A model generated the notes under the pieces. It had not been told where the DNA came from. It saw nothing but the letters and a program-made list of their open reading frames with translations, and made no database searches. This document shows, piece by piece, positions 45,947 through 55,714 of a DNA stretch of 64,000 nt (position 1 is its first letter; each line of letters starts with the position of its first letter). A program made the position numbers and the translations under genes. Source of the stretch: DATFCK01 sp963728975 (lineage in GTDB: Bacteria > Verrucomicrobiota > Verrucomicrobiia > Chthoniobacterales > UBA10450); the NCBI GenBank assembly GCA_963728975.1, contig CAVSMF010000005.1, positions 248,001-312,000 of the forward strand. The letters run 5' to 3'.

Positions 45947-46948
45947 ATGCAGAGTTGTGATTTTTTCGCGTTTTGCAGCTCTCTCAAGCGTCCGGAACTA
46001 AAAGCCTTATACGACTTGTCGTGGCTCCGGCACATGGGAAGAGGCGAGGTCCTCTACCGCCCCGGCGATCCCGGCAACGCTCTTTTCATCGTCGACCGCG
46101 GCGTGGTCGAGCTCAGCCCGGAGGGAAATGGCCCCTCCGGCCTTCCAACCCTCTATTTCAGTCGCGGCGACCTCATTGGCGACGTGGAAGTCTTTTCCCA
46201 GTCGCGCCGGACCGGACTGGCCCGAGCCCACGAGGAGTCCACTCTGCGATGTTTTCCGAGAGCCAACTTTGCCGCGCTCCTTCGTCAAATCCCTTCATTT
46301 TTCCAGTACGCTTGCGAACATATGGCCAGCCAGGTCGCCAAAGCCCGGGAATTGGCCGGCGAGCACCATAATGGACTCGAATTGAGCGGCCGCATTTCCA
46401 CATTCGACCTGACCACTATCCATCAAACTCTGGTCAACTCCGGCCAAACCGGCGAACTCAATATCAAGGATGATCAGGCGGAAACAGTCGGAGCATTTTA
46501 TTTCAAAGTTGGCCGCCTTTCCGCCGGACAATTCCAGCACCTCACCGGCGACGAGGCGTTCTGGCAATTGTTCCTGATCGAAACGCTTACCGGTACTTTT
46601 TCGTTTTCAGCCGGAGAAAAGCCGCTGACCGACTGGATTCAAGCGGCCCAAATCACTGAAACTCCCGGCGACCCTTTGATCGTCGCCCTGCAATATCGCG
46701 ATGAATTCTACGCTTTAAAGGAACAAATGGACCCCGGCCCGGCCAAACTGGCCCCGCGCGCACCGGCTCTGTATTGGAACGGAGAGTCGCCTGAACATCT
46801 CAAATCTGCAGCCACCCAGGTGTGGGATGTTGTTTCTCAAAAAACCGGCACCATCAGCGACCTTTATCGGCAATGCTCCGTCTGCGAGCTCAAGATTTAC
46901 CAGGTGGTCCACGAACTTTTGCGCTCGCAACAGCTGGCCCTGGCCTGA
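45947..46948 (+). CDS. Cyclic-nucleotide-binding-like domain + DUF4388-type protein
   Basis: The 333-residue product has an N-terminal cNMP-binding fold (residues about 20-125; GEVLYRPGDPGNALFIVDRG, then FSRGDLIGDVEVFSQSR) and a DUF4388/PatA-like domain (GLELSGRISTFDLTTIHQTL, then GELNIKD, FYFKVGRLSAGQF). No helix-turn-helix typical of Crp is clear, though the end (GTISDLYRQCSVCELKIYQV) is winged-helix-like. It is probably a signalling or regulatory protein. GGAGG stands eight bases before the ATG at 45947. Confidence 0.75.
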   Translation: MQSCDFFAFCSSLKRPELKALYDLSWLRHMGRGEVLYRPGDPGNALFIVDRGVVELSPEGNGPSGLPTLYFSRGDLIGDVEVFSQSRRTGLARAHEESTLRCFPRANFAALLRQIPSFFQYACEHMASQVAKARELAGEHHNGLELSGRISTFDLTTIHQTLVNSGQTGELNIKDDQAETVGAFYFKVGRLSAGQFQHLTGDEAFWQLFLIETLTGTFSFSAGEKPLTDWIQAAQITETPGDPLIVALQYRDEFYALKEQMDPGPAKLAPRAPALYWNGESPEHLKSAATQVWDVVSQKTGTISDLYRQCSVCELKIYQVVHELLRSQQLALA

Positions 46949-46989
46949 TCTGCACTGCGCTTCGCACAGGTTTTGCTCCAATACCAGTC

Positions 46990-47259
46990 GTGCTGGAACA
47001 AATCCTAAGGTGCTGCCTGGCAGTCGTAGTGGCCTCCGCCCCGCTGTCAGGCTGTGCCTATTTTAGTAAGAGCGGACGGCAGCAACTCGCTTACGAACAT
47101 TATATCCGGAAACAAAACAAATTCCGGAATCGTCAGAGGGTCAAAATGAAAACGCCGCGGATGCCGGCCACTCCCGATTCGTCAGAGAGCAAAGTTACTG
47201 CCGAAACAGTCGGATCGCCTCAGGCAATGACGACCGGCCAAGCGCCCAACAACCAGTAA
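46990..47259 (+). CDS. Small putative lipoprotein
   Basis: From a GTG at 46990 the 89-residue product starts MLEQILRCCLAVVVASAPLS, then GCAYF, a lipoprotein signal with a Cys near residue 22. The mature part is basic (YEHYIRKQNKFRNRQRVKMK), then Ser/Thr/Pro-rich. I recognise no family. Codon use resembles the neighbours, and it follows the regulator gene after 41 bases. Confidence 0.5.
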   Translation: MLEQILRCCLAVVVASAPLSGCAYFSKSGRQQLAYEHYIRKQNKFRNRQRVKMKTPRMPATPDSSESKVTAETVGSPQAMTTGQAPNNQ

Positions 47260-47303
47260 ATTTGTAGGGCCCTCCGGTAGGGCGTCTCGGTCAGACGCCT
47301 CCT

Positions 47304-47690
47304 TTACTCCTTCCGGACCGGAACCGGCCGGCCTTCGGCATCGACTGCCACGTAAGTGAACACACCTCGGGTCACGCGCTCTTTTTCGCCGCTTCGATAG
47401 CGCCGCACCCAGACTTCCACCGGAATCGTGATTGAAGTGTTGCCGATCTTTTCGACCCGCGCATAACAGGCGACTGTGTCCCCCACCCGCACCGGTTTGA
47501 GGAACGACATTCCTTCCATCGCCACCGTCACCACCCGCGAGTTCGCCGTCTTGGTCGCCAGAATGCTGCTGCCCAGATCCATCTGCGACATCAGCCAGCC
47601 GCCAAAAATGTCGCCGCTCGGGTTGGTATCCTTCGGCATCGCGATCGTTTGAATAACGAGCTCGCCCTTCGGTTGATCGCCAGTTTCCAT
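47304..47690 (-). CDS. YciA-like acyl-CoA thioesterase
   Basis: The 128-residue hotdog-fold protein has MPKDTNPSGDIFGGWLMSQM (catalytic Asp region), VTVAMEGMSFLKPVRVGDTV and VTRGVFTYVAVD, the pattern of YciA/acyl-CoA hydrolases. It cleaves acyl-CoA thioesters in the cytoplasm. It is the gene downstream of queA on the minus strand. Confidence 0.9.
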   Translation of the reverse strand: METGDQPKGELVIQTIAMPKDTNPSGDIFGGWLMSQMDLGSSILATKTANSRVVTVAMEGMSFLKPVRVGDTVACYARVEKIGNTSITIPVEVWVRRYRSGEKERVTRGVFTYVAVDAEGRPVPVRKE

Positions 47691-47760
47691 ATTCCTGTGG
47701 AGGGACGACCTTGTGTCGTCCCATAATCAAACGGCCGCGGTCAAGCCCACAATCGGCCAT

Positions 47761-48741
47761 TTACAAAATCAGCATGCAATCGCCATAGCTGTAAAACCGA
47801 TACCGCTCCCGGATCGCTTCCTCATACGCGCGCAAAACAAATTCCCGGCCCGCGAACGCGCTCACCAGCATCAGTAAACTCGACCGCGGCAGATGGAAAT
47901 TTGTCAGCAGGGCATCGACCACCCGAAATTCGAACGGCGGATATATAAAAATGCCGGTGGCCCCGTCCTGGGGCGATACCTTGCCGTTGGCGTCACAAGC
48001 CGATTCCAGAACACGCACAGCCGTCGTTCCCACCGCAACAATCCGATCCGCCGCATTGACCCGTTGCGCGGCCTCTTCCGAAATCGCAAACGCTTCCGTA
48101 TGCATTGCGTGATCGGCAATATTTTCGGCCTGAACCGGCCGGAACGTTCCGGGGCCGACATGCAAGGTCACGAACGTGTGCGGTAATTCAGCCAGGATCT
48201 GGGGCGTAAAATGCAAGCCGGCCGTGGGCGCCGCCACCGCTCCCGGTTCCCGCGCGAACACTGTCTGATAGCGCGTTTCGTCCTCGATCTCGCTCTCCCG
48301 TTGAATGTATGGCGGCAACGGCATCACTCCGCCGGAATAGAGATCGATATCGGATTCAAGCGAAATAATCCTCTCCCCGTTGGCGCCAACCGCTTCCACC
48401 TGCGCCTCTACTCCGCCCAGCTCGATCGCCGCCCCGACCCGCATTTTCCGGCCGGGACGAGTCAAACATCGCCAGCGCCGCTGCCCAACCCGCTCTAAAA
48501 GCAGCAACTCAACTGCGCCATCGTCCGAAAATCTGCGCGCCGGCAGTACCCGGGTGTCGTTGAGGACAAGCAAATCTTCCGCCGACAGGAAACCGTTGAG
48601 TTCGCTGAACTGTCGATGCTCGATTGCCGCGCCGTCGCGGTGCAAGACCATCATGCGCGATGCGTCCCGGCGCGGAAGCGGCCGGCTCGCAATCAACTCA
48701 CGAGGCAATTCGTAATCATAATCACTGAGTTTCGAGCTCAT
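47761..48741 (-). CDS. queA: S-adenosylmethionine:tRNA ribosyltransferase-isomerase
   Basis: The 326-residue protein begins MSSKLSDYDYELPRELIASR, then DASRMMVL, VLNDTRVLPAR, and has TAGLHFTP, THVGPGTF-like (TLHVGPGTFRPV) and TNFHLPRSSLLMLVSAFAG, all QueA signatures. It adds the ribosyl group of SAM to preQ1 in tRNA, making epoxyqueuosine. I use the ATG at 48741; an in-frame upstream ATG would add nine unrelated residues. Confidence 0.94.
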   Translation of the reverse strand: MSSKLSDYDYELPRELIASRPLPRRDASRMMVLHRDGAAIEHRQFSELNGFLSAEDLLVLNDTRVLPARRFSDDGAVELLLLERVGQRRWRCLTRPGRKMRVGAAIELGGVEAQVEAVGANGERIISLESDIDLYSGGVMPLPPYIQRESEIEDETRYQTVFAREPGAVAAPTAGLHFTPQILAELPHTFVTLHVGPGTFRPVQAENIADHAMHTEAFAISEEAAQRVNAADRIVAVGTTAVRVLESACDANGKVSPQDGATGIFIYPPFEFRVVDALLTNFHLPRSSLLMLVSAFAGREFVLRAYEEAIRERYRFYSYGDCMLIL

Positions 48742-48760
48742 AGGTAGCGGCGATTGCCCC

Positions 48761-48825
48761 CACTCCATTACTCCATTACTCCCTCACTCCATCACTCCAT
48801 CACTCCATCACTCCATCACTCCATC
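48761..48825. repeat. 8-bp microsatellite ACTCCATC
   Basis: About eight tandem copies of ACTCCATC (the first ones vary as ACTCCATT and ACTCCCTC) lie between the divergent queA and uracil-DNA glycosylase starts, so slippage could change promoter spacing. Confidence 0.9.
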
Positions 48826-48867
48826 AAAAAGAATTGCTGCGCGAAATTAATTTTTGCATGATGCCCC

Positions 48868-49638
48868 ATGCTCCGCCCGGCGCTCGATCTTGTTCTCTCC
48901 GCCCTCGAACAAATCCGCGACGAGGCCAGACGATTGCCATGCGCATCGCGAGCTGCTGTCGATCAGCTTTTTGAAACCCGGCACAACCTGAAGCCGGAAA
49001 GGCCGGCCAATACCGACGATGGCGCCAGGATCAATACTCTGGCCCAGATCCAAAATCAGGTAAGCGTTTGCGCGAAATGCGCGCACCTTGCCAGCAGCCG
49101 CACCCAGACGGTGTTTGGCGTCGGCAATCCGAACGCGAACTTGATGTTCGTGGGAGAAGCGCCCGGGGCCGATGAGGACGCCCAGGGCGAACCGTTTGTC
49201 GGACGGGCGGGCCAACTTCTGACCCGAATCATCGAGACGATGGGCTTCTCCCGCAGCGACGTTTATATCGCCAATGTATTGAAATGCCGGCCGGATATGC
49301 CCCGGGGCTCTTCTGGAAACCGGGCGCCCACCCCGGCGGAAATGCAGACCTGTCTCCCCTATCTGCGTCAGCAAATCGAAATCATTCGGCCCAAAGTGTT
49401 GGTCGCGCTCGGAGCGGTGGCGGTGGAAGGATTGCTCGGCTCTCGCGGGACCATGCGCGAACTGCGCGGACGCTGGCATTCATTCAACGGCACGCCGCTC
49501 ATGATCACTTATCATCCCGCCTATTTGCTGCGAAACCAGTCCCGAACCGAAAAACGCAAGGTCTGGGAAGATATGCTGCTGGTGCTGGAACGGTTGGAGT
49601 GCGACATCACCGAGAAGCAGAGAAGTTATTTTTTATAA
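48868..49638 (+). CDS. Family 4 (type) uracil-DNA glycosylase with 4Fe-4S cluster
   Basis: The 256-residue enzyme has the cluster cysteines Cys68 and Cys71 (CAKC), Cys140 (LKCRP) and Cys162 (TCLPYL), the uracil pocket GEAPGADEDAQGEPFVGRAG and the MITYHPAYLLR motif near the end. It removes uracil from DNA in base excision repair. The N-terminal about 50 residues are an extension common in this family. Confidence 0.92.
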   Translation: MLRPALDLVLSALEQIRDEARRLPCASRAAVDQLFETRHNLKPERPANTDDGARINTLAQIQNQVSVCAKCAHLASSRTQTVFGVGNPNANLMFVGEAPGADEDAQGEPFVGRAGQLLTRIIETMGFSRSDVYIANVLKCRPDMPRGSSGNRAPTPAEMQTCLPYLRQQIEIIRPKVLVALGAVAVEGLLGSRGTMRELRGRWHSFNGTPLMITYHPAYLLRNQSRTEKRKVWEDMLLVLERLECDITEKQRSYFL

Positions 49639-50246
49639 TGTAGCAACCGGCCTCGCCGCAGCACCAAAGTAGCGCAAGCGTCTCGCTTGCTGGCAAGCCA
49701 GAGGCTTGCCCTACTTTATGTCGATCAGAGATGCCGGTTGACGCCGAATCCATCTGTTTTATTCGTCTGCTTGCGCCCATTTGCCATACGATGGATCCTT
49801 ACGCCAGACCCAAAGAACGAAGAATAGGCCCGAACCGACCCGCCATTTCTCATTTGCCCCGCGCCGCCGACACCCGCACAAAAAAGAGCGACAAGCCGAG
49901 AAGCAGGCTGTGGCGGCCGCGCGACGCGCGATAAAAAAATCCGCGCGACGCCATTTGAAGCAGCAACTCTTAGAGGAGCTGGACGAACGCTAGTTAGCCA
50001 AACGGGACTGGCATCGGGATGCTGCGCCAGAACATGAAGCCAAGGTCCAGCCATCTCGCCCAATCCAACCCCTCTTAGGCCCGGCTAAATCTGCCTAAAG
50101 CCTTCAACCGATTGCGATTTCCGGATAGGAAACGATTTTTTCTTCGAAATTATGAGGCCGCCAAGCCCTCCTCGTCCGAATTTTAGTAACTATAGGCTTG
50201 ACATTCTTGCCCTATTTTATCAAAACAACACTATCGGAGGGAATCT
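49639..50246. other. Gap before the PEP-CTERM gene
   Basis: It contains the REP-like element at 49666-49717, a short basic open frame (49781-49993) that I do not accept as a gene, and the promoter region of the PEP-CTERM gene. TTGACA at 50198-50203 is a good -35; no -10 at 16-18 bp is convincing. GGAGG (50236-50240) is the ribosome site of the next gene. Confidence 0.5.
49666..49717. repeat. REP-like palindrome AAAGTAGCGCAAGC...
   Basis: Outer arms AAAGTAG / CTACTTT enclose two hairpins, CAAGCGTCTCGCTTG and GGCAAGCCAGAGGCTTGCC. Confidence 0.78.
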
Positions 50247-50822
50247 ATGAAAAGAACTATTGCACTCTTTTTGCCGGCTTTGCTCGCCTGCGTCACAGTC
50301 GTTCGCGCCGATATTATTCCCTCTTTCGATGACGCCTACGCCTTCGGCGATACCGCGGTTTGGAATTACCATATCGATATCACCACCGACCAAAATGTTA
50401 CCACCGGAGATTTCTTCACCATCTACGATTTTGGCAATTTTATTCCCGGCTCCAACTCGGAACCGGTCGGATGGAGCCTCACCGCATCCTATGTCGGAAC
50501 CACTCCGGGATTGGTTAACCCCACCGACGACCCTGGACTGCTCAATCTCACCTGGACCTATAATGGCCCGACAATTCTCGGACCGACCCTCGATATCGGC
50601 ACTTTTCGGGTAACGGTGAACGGGCCGGTAGCTCCTACTCGCACTTCGCAATTTGCCTCTCAGGCAACCCGCAACTCCGGCCCAAATGCCGGAACCAAAA
50701 TCGATAACATCGGGAACATTCCCGTTCCAACCGCCATCCCCGAACCTTCGGTGCTGGCGCTTCTTGCCGTCGGCGGAGCGTTTGGGATCGGGCGCATAAT
50801 TTCCCGTCGCCGGAAAGCGTAA
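50247..50822 (+). CDS. PEP-CTERM sorting-signal protein
   Basis: The 191-residue product has a signal peptide (MKRTIALFLPALLACVTVVR, then AD), a Ser/Thr/Asn-rich beta-type body, and the C-terminal sorting signal IPEPSVLALLAVGGAFGIGR followed by a basic RRRKA tail. Exosortases cut such signals, and these proteins are often exported with an exopolysaccharide matrix. No exosortase gene is in the window. GGAGG stands six bases before the ATG. Confidence 0.9.
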   Translation: MKRTIALFLPALLACVTVVRADIIPSFDDAYAFGDTAVWNYHIDITTDQNVTTGDFFTIYDFGNFIPGSNSEPVGWSLTASYVGTTPGLVNPTDDPGLLNLTWTYNGPTILGPTLDIGTFRVTVNGPVAPTRTSQFASQATRNSGPNAGTKIDNIGNIPVPTAIPEPSVLALLAVGGAFGIGRIISRRRKA

Positions 50823-50918
50823 AGATTGCTTTCCTGCGTTCCTTAGAGAGCCAATCTATCGCCGTGATGCGCGGCGGTATTCGCTGGCATTTCCCCGTTG
50901 CCGGAGCATTTTGAATTG

Positions 50919-52110
50919 ATGCCCGACCCAGATCCCGACGAGGAGATAGTGCCGCAACCGGCATCAGACTCCGGCGCCGGCCCTCCGACCCCGAAAGAAC
51001 GCTCCCGAAGAGTTCCCCTGACCCCTGAGCAACGCCGATTCCTGGGGCGCGGGCGCTCTGCCTACGACCAGCCGGCCCCGGCTCCCCCGTCCCCGAAATC
51101 GCCCGAACCGGAAACCGTAAAAGACGCGCCCTCTCCACCGCCCGATCGCCCGCAAAAGCGCGAAAAGCGGGTTCGACCCGTTAAAAAGTGGAGACCGGCA
51201 CGTGTCCTCGAGACCCAGAACCTTGTCCTGATAATTGGCGCCCTGATCCTGCTGGCGCTCACGTTCTACATCGGCAAGAAATTCGAATATTGGAAATACG
51301 CGATCACTACCCGAAACAACGCGGACCTTGCGGGAACCGAGGCAAGCAAATACCCGGGGGTCTCCGCGGAGGAATTAGTCGACCAAGCCCTTGTGGCCGA
51401 GCGTCTGGGCCATTGGCAGGAAGCAGGCAGCCGCTACATCGCGGCCAAGTACAAAAATATGTCTTTCACCGGCCTTATTTTTCGCGCGGGAAAACTCTAT
51501 TACGACCATGGGGACTTCGATGATGCCGACAGATTGTTCGATCACGCCGTTGCCTTCGGTGAGAACGTCGCCCAATCGAACTATTTTCGTGGCATGATTG
51601 CCTCGGGCCGGCAGGATTATCCGGCGGCCGAAAATTTTTTCGAAGCCGCCTCGAACGCCGAGCCATTCAATGCCGATTACCTTTACTCGTGGGCGGAAAC
51701 GCTCCGCAAGGATCGGCGGCCGGGCGATGCCGTCAGTCGTTATCAGCAGGCCGCGCTCCGCGCAACCGAGCACGAAGCAGTGGTATGCCGATTCAAGGCC
51801 AGGATGGCGACGATAGAAGCCGGAGATACCAAACAGCTCGAAAACGACCTCGCCAAACAACGCGGCCACGGGCCCGCTCGGCACCGATTGGTTAATGACC
51901 GTGGCCGCCTTGCAAATCCATGCCGGCGATTTCGCTGAAGCCACCAAAACCATCGAGCAGGCCCGCGCTTCCGATCAATCGCATCTCTTCGGATTATTTG
52001 CCGCTTGCGCCGGCGACAGGCTATTCACCGCCGCCTGCGAAAATCATCCGCAACTGGCCCAGGCCTGCCGCGTCTCGGGCGCTCCCAAATTGCCCTCCCC
52101 TCCACTGTAA
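50919..52110 (+). pseudogene. Single-helix membrane protein with TPR repeats, one-base frameshift
   Basis: The N-terminal about 95 residues are Pro/Arg/Glu-rich and cytoplasmic, then comes a transmembrane helix (NLVLIIGALILLALTFYIG) and periplasmic TPR-like repeats (WQEAGSRYIAAKYK, GDFDDADRLFDHAVAFGENV, YPAAENFFEAASNAEPFNAD). The frame derails after LAKQRGHG and the natural continuation GPLGTDWLMTVAALQIHAGD lies one frame over, up to 52110. One base less in GGGCCC (51870-51875) gives 396 codons. Function unknown; TPR proteins scaffold complexes. Confidence 0.75.
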
Positions 52111-52415
52111 AAGCGGCGTCCTCCTTGCGCGACGGCCTTTCGGTGGCGCAAGTTTTCAACTTGCGATCTAAACCAAGGGCAAGTTGAAAACTTGCCCCAC
52201 CTTGTGCGAAGGTCCCCGCCGCTTTTCCCCTCGCACCAACGCGACCAGAGATCGCGTCTACTGTAAAAGCGGCGTCCTCCTTGCGCGACGGCCTTTCGGT
52301 GGCGCAAGTTTTCAACTTGCGATCTAAACCAAGGGCAAGTTGAAAACTTGCCCCACCTTGTGCGAAGGTCCCCGCCGCTTTCCCCCCGCCCCCACGCGAC
52401 CAGAGATCGCGTCTA
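52105..52415. repeat. Two tandem copies of a 156-bp repeat unit
   Basis: Copies 52105-52260 and 52261-52415 are almost identical. Each holds GTAAAAGCGGCGTCCTCC, the inverted words GGCGCAAGTTTTCAACTTGC and GGCAAGTTGAAAACTTGCCC, and ACGCGACCAGAGATCGCGTC. The last hairpin of copy 2 is followed by seven T (52416 and on), so it could end plus-strand transcripts. The words recur at 53700-53980 and 56217-56330. Confidence 0.9.
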
Positions 52416-53693
52416 CTTTTTTTCCCGATTGTATTTCCGTAACAGCTCCCGCAACCGATCGTGCGGAAGCGCTTCGACCCGATGATTATCACGACCAACG
52501 AAAACTCGGCGCCCAGTCGCCTCGTCTTTGGTCCAAGCCCGGCTGTTTATTGAGTCCGCCGGTTGATCCACCAACGCGTTCACGATTGCCTCTTCCGTCG
52601 CTTGCACCACACCGGCAAAAATCGGATCCAGCAAGTCGTTCGGAATTGTTTCCACGGAATGAGTAAGCTTCTCCGGACTGCCTGCCTCCGGATTGGCTGT
52701 TGAAAACGCGATGAACAAGTCGCCCGAGCCGTTCCCGGATATGCTCCCCGTCCGGGCCAGCCCCAGCGACACCCGCCGGGCCAGGCGTTTGAGCTGGTGC
52801 GGCAGCAGAGGCGCATCGGTCGCCACCACCACAATGATCGAACCGGTCTCCTCCGGGTAAACTTTCCCCGGAATTTCTTTCCCGACCGGCACGCCGGCGA
52901 TGGTGAGCTGATCGCGTCGCCCGCAGTTGGCCTGAACAAAAACACCAATGGCGAACTTCCGGATTTGCTTGCTGGAACCACGGCTGCCCTCTGCCGCGAT
53001 GGTCACCTGCCGCGACGCCGTGCCGTTCCCGCCTTTGAATTCATAACAAATCATCCCGGTGCCGCCGCCGACACTGCCTTCCTCAACCGCGCCGCCATGC
53101 GCCGAATCCAGGGCACGGGCGACGTCTTCCGCCTTGACATGGAAACCGTTGATATCGTTGAGCCAGCCATCCCACGTCTCCGCTACCACCGGCGTACTCC
53201 ACCAATACCCGGTCGTATCCGCGCCCCCATGCGCGATCCGCCAGGCGATCGTCGCATCGCGCGCAACTCCGACGCTGTGGGTGTTGGTAATAACGATCGG
53301 TCCCTCCAGAAAGCCGCCCTCCTCCACCCAGGCAGTTCCGGTCATCTCACCGTTTCCATTTAAACTGAAAACACCGGCATAAACCGGATCGTTCAAAGAA
53401 GCGTGTCCGCGCGGAATAATCGCGGTTACACCCGTGCGCACCGGCCCTTTTCCGACTTCGAGTTTTCCTTCTCCGCTGATTAAGGTGGCGTAACCGACTT
53501 CCACACCGGCCACGTCGGTGATGGCGTTGAGCGGACCGGGATTCCCTTCAAATGGAATACCGAGATCACGGGCCCGAACCGGTTTGATCGCAACCTGCGA
53601 TGGCGGCGATGTCTGCGGTTCCCGGGCTGGAAGATCGCTGACAAACACGCCCGCAAGAGCGTTGACGATCAGCCAAAACGTTATTAATCGCAT
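52413..53693 (-). CDS. P1 family (DmpA-like) aminopeptidase, exported
   Basis: The 426-residue protein has an N-terminal signal-like helix (MRLITFWLIVNALAGVFV), then RARDLGIPFEGNPGPLNAIT, NTHSVGVARD, and the self-cleavage site region EEGSVGGGTGMICYEFKGG where Ser becomes the N-terminal nucleophile. P1 peptidases (DmpA, BapA) take N-terminal residues or beta-amino acids from peptides. The conserved GNGSGDLFIAFSTAN is present. Function is firm; exact substrate is not. Confidence 0.9.
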   Translation of the reverse strand: MRLITFWLIVNALAGVFVSDLPAREPQTSPPSQVAIKPVRARDLGIPFEGNPGPLNAITDVAGVEVGYATLISGEGKLEVGKGPVRTGVTAIIPRGHASLNDPVYAGVFSLNGNGEMTGTAWVEEGGFLEGPIVITNTHSVGVARDATIAWRIAHGGADTTGYWWSTPVVAETWDGWLNDINGFHVKAEDVARALDSAHGGAVEEGSVGGGTGMICYEFKGGNGTASRQVTIAAEGSRGSSKQIRKFAIGVFVQANCGRRDQLTIAGVPVGKEIPGKVYPEETGSIIVVVATDAPLLPHQLKRLARRVSLGLARTGSISGNGSGDLFIAFSTANPEAGSPEKLTHSVETIPNDLLDPIFAGVVQATEEAIVNALVDQPADSINSRAWTKDEATGRRVFVGRDNHRVEALPHDRLRELLRKYNREKK

Positions 53694-54015
53694 AAAGTAG
53701 AAGCGGCGTCCGCGCCGCTTTCTCTAATCCACACGCGACTAAAAGTCGCGTCTAAATGAATTGCAGGGCGTCTGTCGCTGTCAGACGCCGAATCGAGATG
53801 TGGCGCAACTTTCCAAGTTGCCAACTAATCCCAAGGCAAGTTGAAAAACTTGCCCCATCTCTTGACCCCCGCTTACCCTATTTTAATCTCGTAACATTTG
53901 TGACTCTTTTAACGCCTCCGAAGTTGCCAAGCTAATCCCAAGGCAAGTTAAAAACTTGCCTCACTTTTCTTCTTTTCTATTTCCGTCATTTGCCCACTGC
54001 ATCTAAGTTAGCGGT
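53694..54015. repeat. Repeat-filled gap between the peptidase and dnaX
   Basis: The 322 bases carry palindromic words: AAGCGGCGTCCGCGCCGCTT, ACGCGACTAAAAGTCGCGTC, AGGGCGTCTGTCGCTGTCAG, and two AAGTTGCCAA...CAAGGCAAGTT units. No gene is seen. Confidence 0.75.
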
Positions 54016-55714
54016 GTGAGCTATCAGGTTTTTGCCCGAAAATACCGGCCCCAAACGTTTGACGATCTGGTCGGACAAACCCACGTCTCCCGCACGCTCA
54101 AGAACGCTGTCGCCCAGAACCGCCTCGCCCACGCCTACCTGTTTGTCGGGCCGCGCGGAGTCGGCAAGACCTCCACCGCCCGGATCCTGGCCAAATCGCT
54201 CAATTGCGTCAAAGGTCCGACGGTCACGCCCTGTGGCGTGTGCGATAATTGCCGGGAGATCGCCGCCGGCAACAGCCTCGATGTCATCGAGATCGATGGC
54301 GCCAGTAATAACAGCGTCGAAGATGTCCGCGAGCTGCGCGATAACGTCCGCTACGCGCCGGCCAAAGGCCGTTACAAGATTTATCTGATCGACGAAGTCC
54401 ACATGCTCTCCTCGGCCGCGTTCAACGCCCTCCTCAAAACCCTCGAAGAACCGCCGCCGCACGTGAAATTCATTTTTGCCACCACCGAACCGCAAAAGGT
54501 CCTGGCCACCATCCTGAGCCGCTGCCAGCGCTTCGATCTGCACCGGATCCCGGCGAACTTGATCGCCCAACACCTGCAACTCATTGCCGGGAAAGAAAAA
54601 ATCACTCTCGAGCCCGCCGCCGCTCACGCCATCGCCCGCGGCGCCGAAGGCGGCCTGCGCGACGCCGAATCGATGCTGGATCAGCTGGTCGCGTTTTGCG
54701 GCGAAAAAATCGCCGAAGCCGACGTCCTCAACGTATTCGGTTTTACCAGCGAACAAACCGTTGCCGGGTTCACCGAAAAGATTTTGCAGGGCGCGACCGC
54801 CGATGCGGTCCAGCTCCTCCACGAACAATCGGAGTCCGGAAAAGACATGATGAAGCTCATGTCCGATTTGATTTCGTATCTGCGCGACCTGTTGGTGTTC
54901 AAGGTAAAACCGGACGCGGTCAGCGAGGATATCGACGCCGATCTGCAAAAATCGCTCGCGGCCCAGGCTAAATTGATCGAGACCGACCGGTTGCTCGAAT
55001 TGATCGATCAATTCGCGGAAGCGGAAGCGCGGATGAAATGGGTGCCTAACAAGAAATTGCACTTTGAAGTTGCGCTGATCAAAGCGATCCAAAGCCTGGG
55101 CCAGGTGACCCTGAACGAGGTGATCGACAATCTGAACGCGTTGCGCGGCGGGGAGGTAGGGACGGACCGCCGGGCCGCCCAATCGAGCGTCGAAAAGACC
55201 CCCCAGGTAGGGACGCCTCAGGTAGGGACGCATCTCCGAGGCGTCCGATCGAGACGTCGAACCAACCCATCCCCCCCCGGTAGGGACGGACCGCCGGGCC
55301 GTCCAATCGAACGTCCATAAAACCACAGACGAAAAGCCCGCCTCATCCGAAACCCCAGTCGATGCCGCCGGCGTTTGGGACCAGGTCTGCGCCAAAATTC
55401 CCGCCCAGGGATTTTTGCGGACGCTGGTCGATTCCTTAACCGTGATTGGCTCGGAAGGCCGCAACTTTGTTCTCGGCTATCCCCCCGCGGAAAAATCGTC
55501 GATCGAGACGCTGATCACCACCAGCAATCGCCGGCAACTGGAAAGTTTGCTTAAGGAAATCAGCGGCCGCGATTGGACGGTAAAACTGGAGGCAAGAGAA
55601 GGGTTGCCGGCAAAAAAGAAAAAAGAACAGGCGGCGTCGCGCGCGGAAGAAATCAAGAACGATCCGCTGATTCAGGAAGCGCTGGAAATGTTTAAGGGGG
55701 AAATCAAATCATGA
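54016..55714 (+). CDS. dnaX: DNA polymerase III gamma/tau subunit, C-terminus in a second frame
   Basis: The GTG-started frame encodes 434 residues: clamp-loader AAA+ domain with VGPRGVGKTS (45-54), zinc Cys64/73/76/79, LIDEVHMLS, LSRCQRFDL, and collar domain III. It then enters a REP-derived linker and stops at 55320. The C-terminal tau-type part (VWDQVCAKIPAQGFLRTLVD and on to 55714) is in the next frame. Removing one C from the C8 run at 55271-55278 joins both into 565 codons. The short form resembles gamma, the joined one tau, so slippage on C8 may be functional; a sequencing insertion is the alternative. Confidence 0.9.
55155..55317. repeat. REP units inside dnaX
   Basis: Two copies of GGTAGGGACGGACCGCCGGG (55155 and 55279) bracket GGTAGGGACGCATCTCCGAG (55220), a half unit of the type found in the array at 37304-37832. 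Both long copies translate alike (VGTDRRAAQSS / VGTDRRAVQSN) only if one base is removed between them. Confidence 0.88.

Noticed and set aside
48761..48825. Direct-repeat origin or iteron array
   Set aside because: Units are 8-bp perfect microsatellite copies with no DnaA boxes or replication gene nearby.
49781..49993. 70-residue Arg/Lys-rich frame before the PEP-CTERM gene
   Set aside because: Basic low-complexity composition, no ribosome site, no family; could be chance in GC-rich DNA.
50195..50210. Sigma-54 promoter before the PEP-CTERM gene (GGC...TTGC)
   Set aside because: The spacing between the GG and GC elements is two bases too long.
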